Position numbers and translations under genes: made by a program
The notes under the pieces: model-generated
Told to the model about the DNA's origin: nothing
Database searches by the model: none
Seen by the model: the letters and a program-made list of their open reading frames with translations, nothing else
Origin: Pararhizobium arenae
Lineage (GTDB): Bacteria > Pseudomonadota > Alphaproteobacteria > Rhizobiales > Rhizobiaceae
Assembly: GCF_001931685.1 (NCBI RefSeq)
Contig: NZ_MOOY01000006.1
Location: forward strand, 124,001 to 188,000
Direction of reading: 5' to 3'
DNA length: 64,000 nt
Shown here: positions 1 through 10,509 of the stretch, piece after piece
How positions within the stretch are numbered: the first letter of the stretch is position 1
How the letters are laid out: each line of letters starts with the position of its first letter

Positions 1-695
1 GCGGTGCGAAGCATGAAATCGGTTTTCGCTTCTTGCACGAGAATTTGCCCCCCATCGAGAAACACAACGCTATCGGCGAGTCGCGCGACGTCCTGAGGAT
101 GATGCGTTACCAGAAGGATGGTCGCCTCTTCGCTCCTTCGAAGGTCAAGGATCAGGTCTCCCATGCCGCTGCGCAGACCCGGATCAAGCGCCGCAAACGG
201 CTCGTCGAGAAGTATGACGGGTCGACGACGCACCATGGCGCGGGCGAGTGCCACGCGCTGGCGTTCTCCCCCCGAAAGGCTTGCCGGCATGCGCTTGGCA
301 AAACCGTCAAGGCCCACCCTCAAAAGCGCGCCGGCAATGCGCGCCTTGTCAGCGACCCCGAGCCTCAAGCCCGGATTGATACCCAGCCCGACATTGCTCA
401 CGACATCGAGATGGGTAAAGAGATTGTGCTCCTGAAAGACAACACTGACCGGCCTTTCTCCCGGGGACATCCGGGTGACATCCTGCCCGAGCAGTTCGAT
501 CCTGCCGTCGTCCGGCATGTCGAACCCGGCAACAAGATTGAGAAGCGTCGATTTTCCCGAGCCGGACGGGCCGGTGACTGCGATGATCTCGCCCTTGCGG
601 AAAGCGCAATCGAAAGCAAGTTTTGTCGCGCCGAAATCAATGCCGACACCTTTGAGCCGGATGGCGATATCATCGATTTCAGCGGGCATCCGCAT
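1..695 (-). CDS. thiQ: Thiamine ABC transporter ATP-binding protein ThiQ (3' end cut by window)
   Basis: This is the ATPase subunit that powers thiamine import through ThiP on the inner face of the membrane. Reading the minus strand from 695 gives an uninterrupted ABC ATPase: Walker A GPSGSGKST at about residues 42-50, Q-loop Gln near 88, signature LSGGERQR at 140-147, Walker B ILLDEPF near 161-167 and the H-loop His near 198. About 231 residues are visible, so only the last few codons lie beyond base 1. The ATG at 695 starts 17 bases inside thiP, whose stop is at 679; a second ATG at 689 is possible. The overlap indicates translational coupling as the last gene of thiB-thiP-thiQ. The assignment to thiamine rests on the ThiB/ThiP neighbours and the TPP riboswitch upstream. 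Confidence 0.95.
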   Translation of the reverse strand, partial: MRMPAEIDDIAIRLKGVGIDFGATKLAFDCAFRKGEIIAVTGPSGSGKSTLLNLVAGFDMPDDGRIELLGQDVTRMSPGERPVSVVFQEHNLFTHLDVVSNVGLGINPGLRLGVADKARIAGALLRVGLDGFAKRMPASLSGGERQRVALARAMVRRRPVILLDEPFAALDPGLRSGMGDLILDLRRSEEATILLVTHHPQDVARLADSVVFLDGGQILVQEAKTDFMLRT

Positions 696-2310
696 TTCCT
701 TCAACCTTGCGTTCCGGCGGCGTACCGATGATCGTCAGGATCACGCACACAAACCCAAGCACCAGCGCAAGCCCCGCGGCATCTGCTGTGCGATAGCTGC
801 CCATGCGGCTGTAAAGCAAATAGGGCAAAGTCACCATATCCTGCGAACCGAAGAGCGCGACGGCTCCAAGATCGCCCAAGGACAGGGCACAGGCGAAAGA
901 GTAGGCCATCAGAGCAGGCCGGCGCAGGCCGGGCCAGTCGATCAGCCGCAACCGGTTGAAAAAGCCGATGCCAAGGCTCTGAGAAAGCCGCCCTGTGCGA
1001 GCGCTATGCGTCGCCATTGCGGGATCGAGAATGCCGTAAACGAAGGGAAGCGCCATCATCGCGTTGATCGCCACGACGACAAACGGGGCGAAGACGGCGA
1101 CATCGCCGAATGGCCGCAACAACAGAAACCAGCCAGCGCCCAGCACCACCGGCGGCACCAGTAGAACGAGGGCAGAGCTTCCGGAAATTGCGCTCGAAAG
1201 ACCACGCGCCATCGGGGAAGTCCGCCGCGGCTGCAGCAGCGTCTGGCGCGCAGCGACAAGCGCAAGGCCCGAAAGAACGCAGAAAAACGCGGAAGACAGC
1301 GCGATGGCAAGGCTCGTCGACAGGGCGCGATGCACCATCGGATCCGCGGCAAGCCGCACCATGTCGGCGCGAAGACCGGAAACCAGGACTGCGGCAAGCG
1401 GCAGCAGAATGAAGATCATACCAAGGGAAATGACCAGCGCATCCGCAATCTTGTCCGTGATGTTTCGGCCATCAAATCGGATAACTCGCCTTCCCGTCGT
1501 TACGGCCTCGGCCACAGGCGGGGTGAGTAGCCGCGCCATTGCGAGAAGAACACCGGTCAGGACGATTTGCAGCATGCTCAATGCAATGACCCGTGGCGGA
1601 TCGAAATCGAAACGCAGCGCCTGATAGATCGCAACTTCGATGGTGCTTGCCGCCGGTCCGCCGCCGAGCGTCAGGACGAGGGTGAAGCTTGTCGCGCAGA
1701 GCATGAAGATCAGGCCTGCCACGCCGGGAATGAGCCCGCGTATGGCCGGCCATTCGACAAAGCGGAAGAGGCTGAGCCTGCTCATGCCGAGATTGGTGCC
1801 GATCAGCCAGTATTCCCCGGGAATACGCTCCAGCCCCGCCAACATGAACCGCGTTGCGAGCGGCAGGTTGAAAAAGACGTGCGCAAGAAGAATGCCGGAG
1901 AGGCCGTAGATGCTGACGGGTTGCGCGAGACCGAGATTGGCGAGCAGCGTGTTCATGACACCCTGGCGTCCCCAGATGCCGATCAGACCGAGAGCCGCAA
2001 CAAGGGCCGGCAGGCCCAGCGGCAGCGCCAGCAGGCGAACGATCCAGATGCGCCCCGGAAAGGCCGGTCTCCGCGCCAATGCCAGCGCCAGCGGGATCGC
2101 CAGAAAAATTGAGATCAGGGTGGAAAGAACGGCCTGAAGCAGCGTGAAACGGGTCACCCGCCGGACATAGGCGTCGAAAAATCGGCCTTCGGAAACCGCA
2201 GCCACGTCGGCAGCCAACAACGCCCAGGCGGCAGCCCCAACAAAAAGCATGATGCCGCCGAGGCAAAAGACCCCGGCGGCAATCGTCATTCTTCGTTCGG
2301 AGAAAACCAC
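679..2310 (-). CDS. thiP: Thiamine ABC transporter permease ThiP
   Basis: This is the fused, double-length permease of the thiamine/thiamine-phosphate importer. The 543 residues contain about twelve hydrophobic helices and two copies of the binding-protein-dependent permease domain. Each copy has its EAA-type cytoplasmic loop, one containing GTNLGMS and the second SQSLGIG, which contact the ATPase. The length agrees with E. coli ThiP (536). The chosen start is a GTG at 2310, eight bases after the thiB stop, with a GAGG-type ribosome site overlapping that stop; an in-frame ATG lies seven codons further in. It sits between thiB and thiQ in one operon, presumably switched off by TPP through the leader riboswitch at 3371-3465. 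Confidence 0.95.
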   Translation of the reverse strand: MVFSERRMTIAAGVFCLGGIMLFVGAAAWALLAADVAAVSEGRFFDAYVRRVTRFTLLQAVLSTLISIFLAIPLALALARRPAFPGRIWIVRLLALPLGLPALVAALGLIGIWGRQGVMNTLLANLGLAQPVSIYGLSGILLAHVFFNLPLATRFMLAGLERIPGEYWLIGTNLGMSRLSLFRFVEWPAIRGLIPGVAGLIFMLCATSFTLVLTLGGGPAASTIEVAIYQALRFDFDPPRVIALSMLQIVLTGVLLAMARLLTPPVAEAVTTGRRVIRFDGRNITDKIADALVISLGMIFILLPLAAVLVSGLRADMVRLAADPMVHRALSTSLAIALSSAFFCVLSGLALVAARQTLLQPRRTSPMARGLSSAISGSSALVLLVPPVVLGAGWFLLLRPFGDVAVFAPFVVVAINAMMALPFVYGILDPAMATHSARTGRLSQSLGIGFFNRLRLIDWPGLRRPALMAYSFACALSLGDLGAVALFGSQDMVTLPYLLYSRMGSYRTADAAGLALVLGFVCVILTIIGTPPERKVEGNADAR

Positions 2311-2317
2311 GCCAGCC

Positions 2318-3325
2318 TCAGTTTTGGCTCATGGCGGAGAGCCATTCGTCGATCCAGGCCTTGCGATTGGCGGCGACCTCATCCGACGACATCAGAAAGG
2401 TTTTTTTGGGCGATACCAGCTTGCCGAAGGCTTCCGGCAGCGGCTCGTTGCCGGCAGCAACCGGCATCATCCAGTTGGTGGTCGGGATGATCGATTGGAA
2501 CGCGGGACCGGTGACGAAGGCAAGGAAGGACTTTGCAAGTTCCGGGTCCTGGGCGCTCTTCGTCATGCCAGCGACTTCGATCTGGATATAGTGACCTTCG
2601 GAGAAGGAAGCAGCCTGATAGCGCTCCGTGTTCTCGGCAACCATGTGGTAGGCCGGCGAGGTCGTGTAGGAAAAGACCATCGGCGCTTCGCCCTTGGTGA
2701 ACAGGCCATAGGCTTCCGACCAGCCGGGGGTGACGGTCAGGACACGATCCTTGAGCTTCGCCCAGGCGGCAGCGGCGTCATCACCGTAAACCGACTTCAC
2801 CCAGAGCAGAAGACCGAGACCGGGCGTTGAGGTGCGCGGATCTTCGATAACGATCTTTTCGTTCGGATCGCCTTCCACCAGTTCTTTCAGGCTCTTCGGC
2901 GGGTTCTTCACCGTCTCGGTGTCGTAGACGACCGCGAAATGGGCGTAGTCATAGGGAACGAAGACATTATCACTGAAACCGCCCGGCACCTTCACGGCAG
3001 AGACATCAAGGCCGTGTGGTGCGAAATAGCCGGTAGCCTTGGCTTCGGTGATCAGGTTGGTATCGAGGCCAAGCACGATATCAGCCTTGGACGATGCGCC
3101 CTCGAGCTTGAGGCGCGTCAGCAGTTCGACGCCATCGGCGACGCTGACATAGTTGACCTTGCAGGCGCAGGTCTTCTCGAAAGCTTCGGCGACCTTGGCA
3201 CCGGGACCCCACTCACTGGTGAAGCTTTCATAGGTATAGACCGTGAGGGTCTTATCTTCGGCAAAGGCGGCCGAGGACGAAAGGGCGGCAATTGCCGTCA
3301 TGAGCGATATGATTTTCGTGCGCAT
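2318..3325 (-). CDS. thiB: Thiamine-binding periplasmic protein ThiB
   Basis: This is the periplasmic receptor that captures thiamine and its phosphates and delivers them to ThiPQ. The 335-residue product begins with a clear signal peptide ([15 protein letters not shown]..., cleavage after SSAAFA near residue 22). The mature protein starts with a [10 protein letters not shown] segment typical of ThiB/TbpA receptors and keeps the size of the family. Its start has a GGAGG-type site (CTCCTC on the plus strand around 3330-3336). It is the first gene of thiBPQ and directly follows a TPP riboswitch, which strongly supports thiamine rather than iron as the ligand; iron-binding receptors are the main look-alikes in this fold class. 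Confidence 0.95.
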   Translation of the reverse strand: MRTKIISLMTAIAALSSSAAFAEDKTLTVYTYESFTSEWGPGAKVAEAFEKTCACKVNYVSVADGVELLTRLKLEGASSKADIVLGLDTNLITEAKATGYFAPHGLDVSAVKVPGGFSDNVFVPYDYAHFAVVYDTETVKNPPKSLKELVEGDPNEKIVIEDPRTSTPGLGLLLWVKSVYGDDAAAAWAKLKDRVLTVTPGWSEAYGLFTKGEAPMVFSYTTSPAYHMVAENTERYQAASFSEGHYIQIEVAGMTKSAQDPELAKSFLAFVTGPAFQSIIPTTNWMMPVAAGNEPLPEAFGKLVSPKKTFLMSSDEVAANRKAWIDEWLSAMSQN

Positions 3326-3370
3326 CAGCGCCTCCTCTTCAATAAAAATTGGGAATAGGGCGCTGAACTG

Positions 3371-3465
3371 TGCCGTCTAATCCCTCCGCCGGTACAAACC
3401 GGATCAGGTTCCGCGGGTTGGCTGAAAGCCTCTCAGCCATCGAAAACCGATGGCACCCCGTTAGA
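3371..3465 (-). promoter_or_regulatory. TPP riboswitch (thi-box) upstream of thiBPQ
   Basis: Read on the minus strand, this segment carries the conserved TPP aptamer landmarks in order: an ACGGGGTGCC entry helix, the CTGAGA motif, then ACCTGATCCGG, a short helix and TACCGGCGGAGGGA closing the aptamer. It lies about 45 bases before thiB. Known TPP riboswitches of this position repress thiamine uptake genes when TPP binds. I do not see a clear terminator between aptamer and start codon, so control of translation initiation is the likelier mode. Confidence 0.96.
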
Positions 3466-3480
3466 GCGACTGGAGATTTA

Positions 3481-3513
3481 GACGCGGCTGCTGTTCTTGG
3501 CAAGAGCCGCGTC
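3481..3513 (-). terminator. Stem-loop after the MFS exporter gene
   Basis: A 9-bp perfect inverted repeat, GACGCGGCT / AGCCGCGTC, with a 15-base loop lies just past the stop codon of the minus-strand MFS gene and just before the TPP riboswitch. On the minus strand it is followed only by TAAATC, so it is a weak intrinsic-terminator candidate. Confidence 0.4.
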
Positions 3514-3524
3514 AAAAGGCGTGT

Positions 3525-5024
3525 TCAGGCTGCCTTGTGTGGCAGGCGAACCGATTTCAGGCAGATCGCGCAGACGAGCGCCGTCAGAGCAATAACTGCG
3601 GCGGTTAGGAAGAGCGGATGGAAGGCCTGCGTGTAGTGTTCGGCAACCATCTGGCGCGAAGCCTCCGGCAAGACGGCGAGCATTTGCGGCGTCAGCTTCT
3701 CGATCGAGTCGACGCCGGGGATGGCGAGATCGTGAAGCCTAAGCCCCCCAGCGATGGTTGCGCCATACAGAGAAATGCCGATCGAGGCGCCACCCATGCG
3801 CGAGAGGGTCACCGAGCCGGTCGCGGCACCCACATCCCGTTGCTGCGCACTGTTCTGGACACCAAGGATCGGAACCTGTTGACCAAAGCCGATCCCAAGA
3901 CCATGCAGCGCCATGATCGCGCCGATCAGGAAAATAGGCGTGCCCGGATGCACCAGGCTCATGAGGAGCAGCGCGAGGATGGCGATCGCAGGACTCGCGA
4001 TGGCAAACGGCTTGTAGCGACCGGACTTCGAAATCAGCCGCCCCGCCGTCAGCGAACCGCAAACAATGCCGCCCGTCAGCAACACGAACATCAAGCCGGC
4101 AAAGGATGGCGAAAGCCCGGTCGTGGTCTGCAGGAAGAGCGCGAAATAATTGACGAGGCCGATGCCGATGGCGCCGCTCGCCAGCGAAATGACAAGGAAC
4201 AGGCTGAAGGTCGAATTGCGGAACAGGGGCAGCGGCACGACCGGCTCTGGCGCACGTCGCTCAACAAGAACCCATGCGATGGCGCAAAGAAGGCCGACCC
4301 CCATAACGGTAAGACCGCCGGTGGACAGGAGCGATCCGAAGAGCTCGGAACCATCGGCCAGCAGCACGACGCTGGTGATTGCACCGGCAAGTAGCAGTGC
4401 ACCAGCGTAATCGATCTTCGGAACCCGCGTCGGGCGGCGGTAGGGCAGGAAGACGGCAAGCCCTGTCAGCACGAGGATACCGATCGGCACGTTGACGAGG
4501 AAGATGGAGCGCCAGCCGAAGAGATCGCTGAGCGTGCCGCCCAGCACCGGGCCGATCGCACCGGAGGCCATCAGCACGAGGCTGGAGTAGCTCTGGTAGC
4601 GGGCGCGCTCCCGCGGTTCAAAGAGATCGGCATTGATCGCGAAGATCGAAACCATGATGCCGCCGCCGCCGAGACCCTGCAGCACGCGCGCGGCAATCAG
4701 CGTGTTCATGGAGGTGGCAAAGCCGCAGGCGATTGAGCCCAGCGTGAAGATGGTGATCGCCGCGAGCATTACATATTTGCGGCCGAAGAGGTCTCCCAGC
4801 TTGCCGTAAAGCGGCATCACCGCACAGGTGGCGAGCAGATAGGCGGAGCCCACCCAGCCGAAACGCTCCATCTGGCCGAACTCGCCAACAATGGTCGGCA
4901 AAGCGGTGGAAACGATCTGGTTGTCGAGCGTCGCCATGAACAGCGCCGACATCAGGAAAAGAAAAAGCGTGAGCCGAAGCGCCTTGCTCTCGACGAGCGG
5001 CGCGGGCGCGACTTGCATGTCCAT
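3525..5024 (-). CDS. MFS drug exporter, DHA2 (14-TMS, EmrB/QacA) family
   Basis: This is a proton-coupled inner-membrane exporter of the DHA2 family, about 499 residues with roughly fourteen hydrophobic helices. Motif A is present as GKLGDLFGRK after the second helix, and a motif-C-like GPVLGG appears in helix five, the signature of drug:H+ antiporters. I chose the ATG at 5024 (MDMQVAP...) because the longer reading from 5072 adds an unlikely N-terminus and would run into the intergenic operator. It is divergent from a MarR-family regulator, the usual arrangement for an efflux pump whose repressor responds to the pump substrate. The substrate cannot be read from the sequence. The gene separates the thiBPQ operon from the thiamine pyrophosphokinase gene. 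Confidence 0.9.
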   Translation of the reverse strand: MDMQVAPAPLVESKALRLTLFLFLMSALFMATLDNQIVSTALPTIVGEFGQMERFGWVGSAYLLATCAVMPLYGKLGDLFGRKYVMLAAITIFTLGSIACGFATSMNTLIAARVLQGLGGGGIMVSIFAINADLFEPRERARYQSYSSLVLMASGAIGPVLGGTLSDLFGWRSIFLVNVPIGILVLTGLAVFLPYRRPTRVPKIDYAGALLLAGAITSVVLLADGSELFGSLLSTGGLTVMGVGLLCAIAWVLVERRAPEPVVPLPLFRNSTFSLFLVISLASGAIGIGLVNYFALFLQTTTGLSPSFAGLMFVLLTGGIVCGSLTAGRLISKSGRYKPFAIASPAIAILALLLMSLVHPGTPIFLIGAIMALHGLGIGFGQQVPILGVQNSAQQRDVGAATGSVTLSRMGGASIGISLYGATIAGGLRLHDLAIPGVDSIEKLTPQMLAVLPEASRQMVAEHYTQAFHPLFLTAAVIALTALVCAICLKSVRLPHKAA

Positions 5025-5071
5025 GGAAGATATCCCGTTTGACGTTAGGATGAATTTATGTGCTAATAGCA

Positions 5072-5097
5072 TATAATTGTCAAACGCATATTTATGC
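5072..5097. promoter_or_regulatory. Putative MarR operator/promoter between exporter and regulator
   Basis: The 125-bp divergent gap is AT-rich and carries a TATAAT box (5072-5077, plus strand), followed by an inverted repeat GCATA-TT-TATGC (5086-5097). Related GCATA half-sites occur nearby at about 5069 and 5101. This is the expected place for autoregulatory MarR binding. No convincing -35 element is seen, and the site itself is an inference. Confidence 0.4.
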
Positions 5098-5149
5098 CTA
5101 ACGCATACAGGGCTTGGAAGGAGCGGCGGGAAGCTGCTATGGTCTGACC

Positions 5150-5662
5150 ATGGACAAACTCGATGCCACCTCTCCCAAGACCGACCGCGACCGCATCAGC
5201 GGCGCGCTGACCCGCATGCGCATGCTGATCGGACGGAGGGTGATCGCACGGCTGGCGCTTGATAGCGTGGCACCGGGATTGGAAATTTCCCATGTCGACG
5301 TGCTCGACGTCGTGCGGCGTGCCGCCGATGGCCAGGAGGTGACCGTGGGCATGGTCGCCGACAAGCTGCGCATCGATCCCTCGCGCGCCAGCCGGATCGT
5401 GGCGGAGATGGTGACACGCGGCGTGCTGCGGCGGGAAGCATCCCAGGCAGACGCACGCCGGATCGTGCTGGTCATGACCGAGATGGGTGACAGGCTTGTA
5501 GCAGAGATGCTCAGCGTCAAGCAGGCGATCATCGCCGATATAGTCGCGGACTGGACAGACGAGGAAATCGCTGACTTTTCGCATCTGTTCGACAGGTTCA
5601 CCTTAGCCTTTGAACGTGCCTATGAGGCGCGGCAAGCGAGCGGAAACCAAACCGCCGAATAG
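5150..5662 (+). CDS. MarR-family transcriptional regulator (exporter-linked)
   Basis: This is a 170-residue winged-helix protein of MarR type: a helix-turn-helix region around VTVGMVADKLRIDPSRASRIV, followed by a wing containing EASQADARRIV and a C-terminal dimerisation helix. It probably represses the divergent DHA2 exporter and itself until an aromatic or amphipathic effector binds; this role is inferred from the divergent arrangement. The ATG at 5150 gives the best N-terminus. An in-frame TTG at 5114 would extend it by 12 residues with no family support. There is no obvious strong ribosome site in front of 5150, so the start is somewhat uncertain. Confidence 0.88.
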   Translation: MDKLDATSPKTDRDRISGALTRMRMLIGRRVIARLALDSVAPGLEISHVDVLDVVRRAADGQEVTVGMVADKLRIDPSRASRIVAEMVTRGVLRREASQADARRIVLVMTEMGDRLVAEMLSVKQAIIADIVADWTDEEIADFSHLFDRFTLAFERAYEARQASGNQTAE

Positions 5663-5721
5663 ACGCTAATCAAGGCATCGCCCCTTCCCCTTGCTATCAC
5701 TTCGCGCTATGGCCTTGCGCC

Positions 5722-6372
5722 ATGATTGATCAGGCTTTCACGATACTCATGGGCGGGCCACTTGCCGCCACCGACCGCCTGCTCGGGCGTTTGAAAGAGA
5801 CACGGGTCATCGCCGCCGATGGCGGCATGCGTCACGCAGCGGGGCTTGGCCTGACCCCGGAACTCTGGGTCGGCGATTTCGACTCGACGCCGGCATCCCT
5901 GATCGCAGAATGGCCTGAAGTTCACCGCGAGCCCTACCCTCCCGCAAAGAACGAAACCGACGGCGAGATCGCCGTGGAGGCTGCCCTTTCGCGCGGCGCC
6001 CGCTCACTGATCTTTGCCGGTGCACTGGGCGGCGAGCGCAGCGACCATGCCTTCATGCACCTGATCTATGCGGTACGCCTTGCGGAAACGGGTCTCGCCA
6101 TCCATCTGACATCCGGCGAGGAGGAGGCAACACCGCTTCTGCCGGGAACACTGGAACTCAACCTGCCGAAAGGCAGCCTGTTTTCGATCCTCGGCCTCAA
6201 TACGCTCGACGGACTTTCCATCGACGGAGCGCGCTACCCGCTCTTCGGCTTCCATCTGCCCTTCGGCTCTTCGCGCACGATTTCCAACGTCGCTGAAGGA
6301 CCGGTGCGGTTCACCCTTTCTTCCGGCCGGGCGATCGTTCTCGCCCGTCCCTATGACCATACGGGAGCCTGA
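5722..6372 (+). CDS. thiN: Thiamine pyrophosphokinase
   Basis: This enzyme transfers pyrophosphate from ATP to thiamine, giving thiamine diphosphate directly in the cytoplasm. The 216-residue product has the family landmarks: ADGG at residues 32-35, GDFDS at 51-55 (metal and substrate binding), the KNETD segment at 76-80 and GALGGERSDH at 100-109, followed by the C-terminal beta domain with SRTISNV. Length fits bacterial enzymes (210-220). It forms an operon-like pair with the ABC-F gene two bases downstream. Its closeness to thiBPQ makes a coherent salvage route: import of thiamine, then one-step activation. No TPP riboswitch is visible directly in front of this gene. Confidence 0.93.
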   Translation: MIDQAFTILMGGPLAATDRLLGRLKETRVIAADGGMRHAAGLGLTPELWVGDFDSTPASLIAEWPEVHREPYPPAKNETDGEIAVEAALSRGARSLIFAGALGGERSDHAFMHLIYAVRLAETGLAIHLTSGEEEATPLLPGTLELNLPKGSLFSILGLNTLDGLSIDGARYPLFGFHLPFGSSRTISNVAEGPVRFTLSSGRAIVLARPYDHTGA

Positions 6373-6374
6373 CC

Positions 6375-8201
<1,827 letters not shown>

Positions 8202-8220
8202 AACCGATAGCCCCCAATTT

Positions 8221-8248
8221 CCGGCCCATTGCAATTGCCGTGGGCCGG
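8221..8248 (+). terminator. Stem-loop downstream of uup, overlapping the metA promoter
   Basis: A perfect 8-bp inverted repeat CCGGCCCA / TGGGCCGG with a 12-base loop lies 20 bases after the uup stop. There is no U-run after it. It is a possible weak terminator; its loop contains the putative metA -35 box. Confidence 0.4.
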
Positions 8249-8257
8249 CGCTATTTA
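8229..8257 (+). promoter_or_regulatory. Putative sigma70-type promoter of metA
   Basis: TTGCAA (8229-8234) and TATTTA (8252-8257) are separated by exactly 17 bases. The predicted start site, near 8264, coincides with the first base of the SAM-II aptamer, which supports the assignment. Confidence 0.5.
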
Positions 8258-8263
8258 AGCATT

Positions 8264-8316
8264 TCGTGGTGATTTGGCCGGCCGGCTTGCAGCCACGTTA
8301 AATAAGTCGCTAAAGG
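8264..8316 (+). promoter_or_regulatory. SAM-II riboswitch (metA leader)
   Basis: The segment matches the SAM-II consensus closely: TCGTGGTGATTTG, a variable loop, CTTGCAGCCACGTTAAATAA, then GTCGCTAAA closing the pseudoknot. SAM-II aptamers are the characteristic S-adenosylmethionine sensors in front of methionine biosynthesis genes of alphaproteobacteria. Ligand binding is expected to lower expression of metA, 84 bases downstream. Confidence 0.95.
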
Positions 8317-8332
8317 GCCGTGGGTGAAGCGG

Positions 8333-8365
8333 ACCGGTTGCGATATTTTTCGTTGCCGGTTTTTT
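8333..8365 (+). terminator. Intrinsic terminator between SAM-II aptamer and metA
   Basis: ACCGG (8333-8337) pairs with CCGGT (8356-8360). The inner TTGCGA/TCGTTG strands extend the stem with one mismatch and wobbles, and a run of six T follows (8360-8365). It lies between the riboswitch and the start codon, so it would abort the metA message; whether SAM controls it is inferred. Confidence 0.6.
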
Positions 8366-8399
8366 GTTGCCCGGCTCCTTGTTCATCGAGTGAGAACCC

Positions 8400-9323
8400 A
8401 TGCCCATCAAGATTCCCGATACGCTGCCCGCATTCGAAACCCTCACCAAAGAGGGCGTGCGGGTGATGACCGAGACGGTGGCTATCCGGCAGGATATCCG
8501 CCCCCTCCAGATCGGGCTCCTCAACCTCATGCCGAACAAGATCAAGACCGAGGTGCAGATGGCGCGCCTTGTCGGCGCATCGCCCTTGCAGGTCGAGTTG
8601 TCGCTCATCCGCGTCGGCGGACACAAGGCCAAGAACACGTCCGAAGACCATCTGCTCGCCTTCTACGAGACCTGGGAAGAGGTGAAGCATCGCAAGTTCG
8701 ATGGCCTGATCATCACCGGCGCGCCCGTGGAAACCCTCGATTATGAGGACGTGACCTATTGGGACGAGATGCAGCAGATCTTCGACTGGACGGCGACCAA
8801 CGTCCACTCGACGCTCAACATCTGCTGGGGCGCGATGGCAGCGATCTACCATTTCCATGGCGTGCCGAAACATGCGCTCAAGGAAAAGGCCTTTGGCGTC
8901 TATCGCCACCATAACCTGAACCCGTCATCGGTCTATCTCAGCGGCTTTTCCGACGATTTCCAGATCCCGGTTTCCCGCTGGACCGAGGTGCGCCGCGCCG
9001 ATATCGAGAAGGTCGACGGTCTCGAGATCCTGATGGAATCGGATGAGATGGGCGTCTGTTTCGTGCACGAGAAGACCTGCAACCGGCTCTACGTTTTCAA
9101 CCATGTGGAATATGATTCGACCTCGCTGTCGGACGAATATTTCCGCGATGTCGATGCCGGGGTGCCGATCAAGATGCCGTTTAATTATTTCCCGCACAAC
9201 GATCCCAGCCTGCCGCCGCAGAACCGCTGGCGAAGCCATGCCCACCTGCTTTTCGGCAACTGGATCAACGACATCTATCAAACCACCCCTTACGAGCTCT
9301 CAGCCATCGGTACCGACCGCTGA
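8400..9323 (+). CDS. metA: Homoserine O-acyltransferase MetA (predicted acetyl-CoA specific)
   Basis: This catalyses the first committed step of methionine synthesis, acylation of homoserine. The 307-residue protein matches the MetA/HTS family in length and has the nucleophile Cys142 in [12 protein letters not shown]. Position 111, the acyl-donor selectivity site of this family (Gly for succinyl-CoA as in E. coli, Glu for acetyl-CoA), is Glu here, in [12 protein letters not shown] therefore predict O-acetylhomoserine as product, although annotations often say succinyltransferase. The ATG at 8400 follows a GAGTGAGA ribosome site. Expression is placed under SAM control by the SAM-II aptamer and terminator in the leader. 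Confidence 0.95.
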   Translation: MPIKIPDTLPAFETLTKEGVRVMTETVAIRQDIRPLQIGLLNLMPNKIKTEVQMARLVGASPLQVELSLIRVGGHKAKNTSEDHLLAFYETWEEVKHRKFDGLIITGAPVETLDYEDVTYWDEMQQIFDWTATNVHSTLNICWGAMAAIYHFHGVPKHALKEKAFGVYRHHNLNPSSVYLSGFSDDFQIPVSRWTEVRRADIEKVDGLEILMESDEMGVCFVHEKTCNRLYVFNHVEYDSTSLSDEYFRDVDAGVPIKMPFNYFPHNDPSLPPQNRWRSHAHLLFGNWINDIYQTTPYELSAIGTDR

Positions 9324-9351
9324 GCGGACAACGAAATGGAATCCGACGTTC

Positions 9352-9380
9352 GAACGCCCGAAGAGGCATCGGGCGTTCTT
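9352..9380 (+). terminator. Intrinsic terminator after metA
   Basis: A perfect 10-bp stem GAACGCCCGA / TCGGGCGTTC with a 7-base loop lies 29 bases after the metA stop, followed by a short TT tail. It separates metA from galM. Confidence 0.65.
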
Positions 9381-9469
9381 GGCCTATAAATTGTATGACT
9401 TTTCGGTTGCCGCGCCTTTGGAAATGACGCAGTTTGCCGCAAACGGGTGCGAGGAGGAGATGCAAGGCC

Positions 9470-10486
9470 GTGGAAGCATTGAGTAGGGAATTCGGCCGAC
9501 TGCCGTCTGGCGAAACCGTCCAACAACTGACGATCAAGGGTGGTGGCTTGACGGCCCACATTCTCACATGGGGCGCGGTTATCCAAGATCTCCGTCTGGA
9601 AGGCCATGGGGCGCCGTTGGTGCTCGGCTTCGAGAAGCTTGAGGATTACCTCGCGCACTCCCCTTACTTCGGCGCAACGCCGGGTCGCAACGCCAACCGC
9701 ATCGGCGGGGGACGTTTTTCCATCGATGGCACCGCCTATCAGCTGGAATGCAACGAGAAGGGCGTGACCCATCTGCATGGCGGCAGCGACGGCATCGCAA
9801 AGCGCGTGTGGAGGGTGGTCGAGCATGCCGCCGATCGCGTCGTGCTTGAAATCGTCGATCCGGAGGGCCGCGCCGGCTATCCCGGCAATTGCCGTATCAC
9901 CTGTACCTATGAGCTGAAGGATGGCGGCGTGCTGAGCGTCCGCTATGTCTCAACGACCGACAAGGCGACGATCGCCAATGTCTGCCAGCACAGCTATTTC
10001 AATCTCGATGGCGGCCCGGATGCCTTCGGCCACGACATCATGATCGATGCCGGGCACTATCTCCCGACGGACGAACGGCAAGTCCCGACCGGCGAAATCC
10101 GCCCGGTCGATGGCACCGTCTTCGACCTGCGCAGCATGACCTCGCTGCGCCGGCAGCTGGAGGGCGACAAAATCGCCTACGACCACAATTTTTGCCTTTC
10201 GACCGCCCGCGGCCCGAAGCGCACCGTCGCCCTGGTCCGCAGCGTCAATTCCGGCGTCGCGCTTGAAGTCCGGACCGGCGAGCCGGGGGTGCAGTTCTAC
10301 ACCGGCTTCAAGATGGATGTGCCTGTTCCCGGTCTCGAAGGTCGTAAATATGGCCCCTTCGCCGGCTTCTGCCTGGAAACGCAGATCTGGCCGGATGCCG
10401 TGAACCATGCCAACTTCCCCGAAGGCATTCTGCGCCCTGGCGAAACGCTGCTGCAGGAGACGGATTACGTCTTCAGCCGCAACTGA
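9470..10486 (+). CDS. galM: Aldose 1-epimerase (galactose mutarotase)
   Basis: This cytoplasmic enzyme interconverts alpha and beta anomers of aldoses such as galactose and glucose. The 338-residue protein shows the family hallmarks: [12 protein letters not shown] early in the sheet, HLHGG, the substrate-binding/catalytic His in [10 protein letters not shown], and a C-terminal Glu-bearing LETQIWPD segment. The GTG at 9470 is chosen because a strong GAGGAGGAG ribosome site sits 10 bases upstream. A TTG reading 12 codons earlier would cover that site. A short-chain dehydrogenase follows after 23 bases, so the two probably form an operon, perhaps in sugar metabolism. The exact sugar is not evident. 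Confidence 0.9.
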   Translation: MEALSREFGRLPSGETVQQLTIKGGGLTAHILTWGAVIQDLRLEGHGAPLVLGFEKLEDYLAHSPYFGATPGRNANRIGGGRFSIDGTAYQLECNEKGVTHLHGGSDGIAKRVWRVVEHAADRVVLEIVDPEGRAGYPGNCRITCTYELKDGGVLSVRYVSTTDKATIANVCQHSYFNLDGGPDAFGHDIMIDAGHYLPTDERQVPTGEIRPVDGTVFDLRSMTSLRRQLEGDKIAYDHNFCLSTARGPKRTVALVRSVNSGVALEVRTGEPGVQFYTGFKMDVPVPGLEGRKYGPFAGFCLETQIWPDAVNHANFPEGILRPGETLLQETDYVFSRN

Positions 10487-10509
10487 TAGGACGATCGGGG
10501 AGGATTGAA

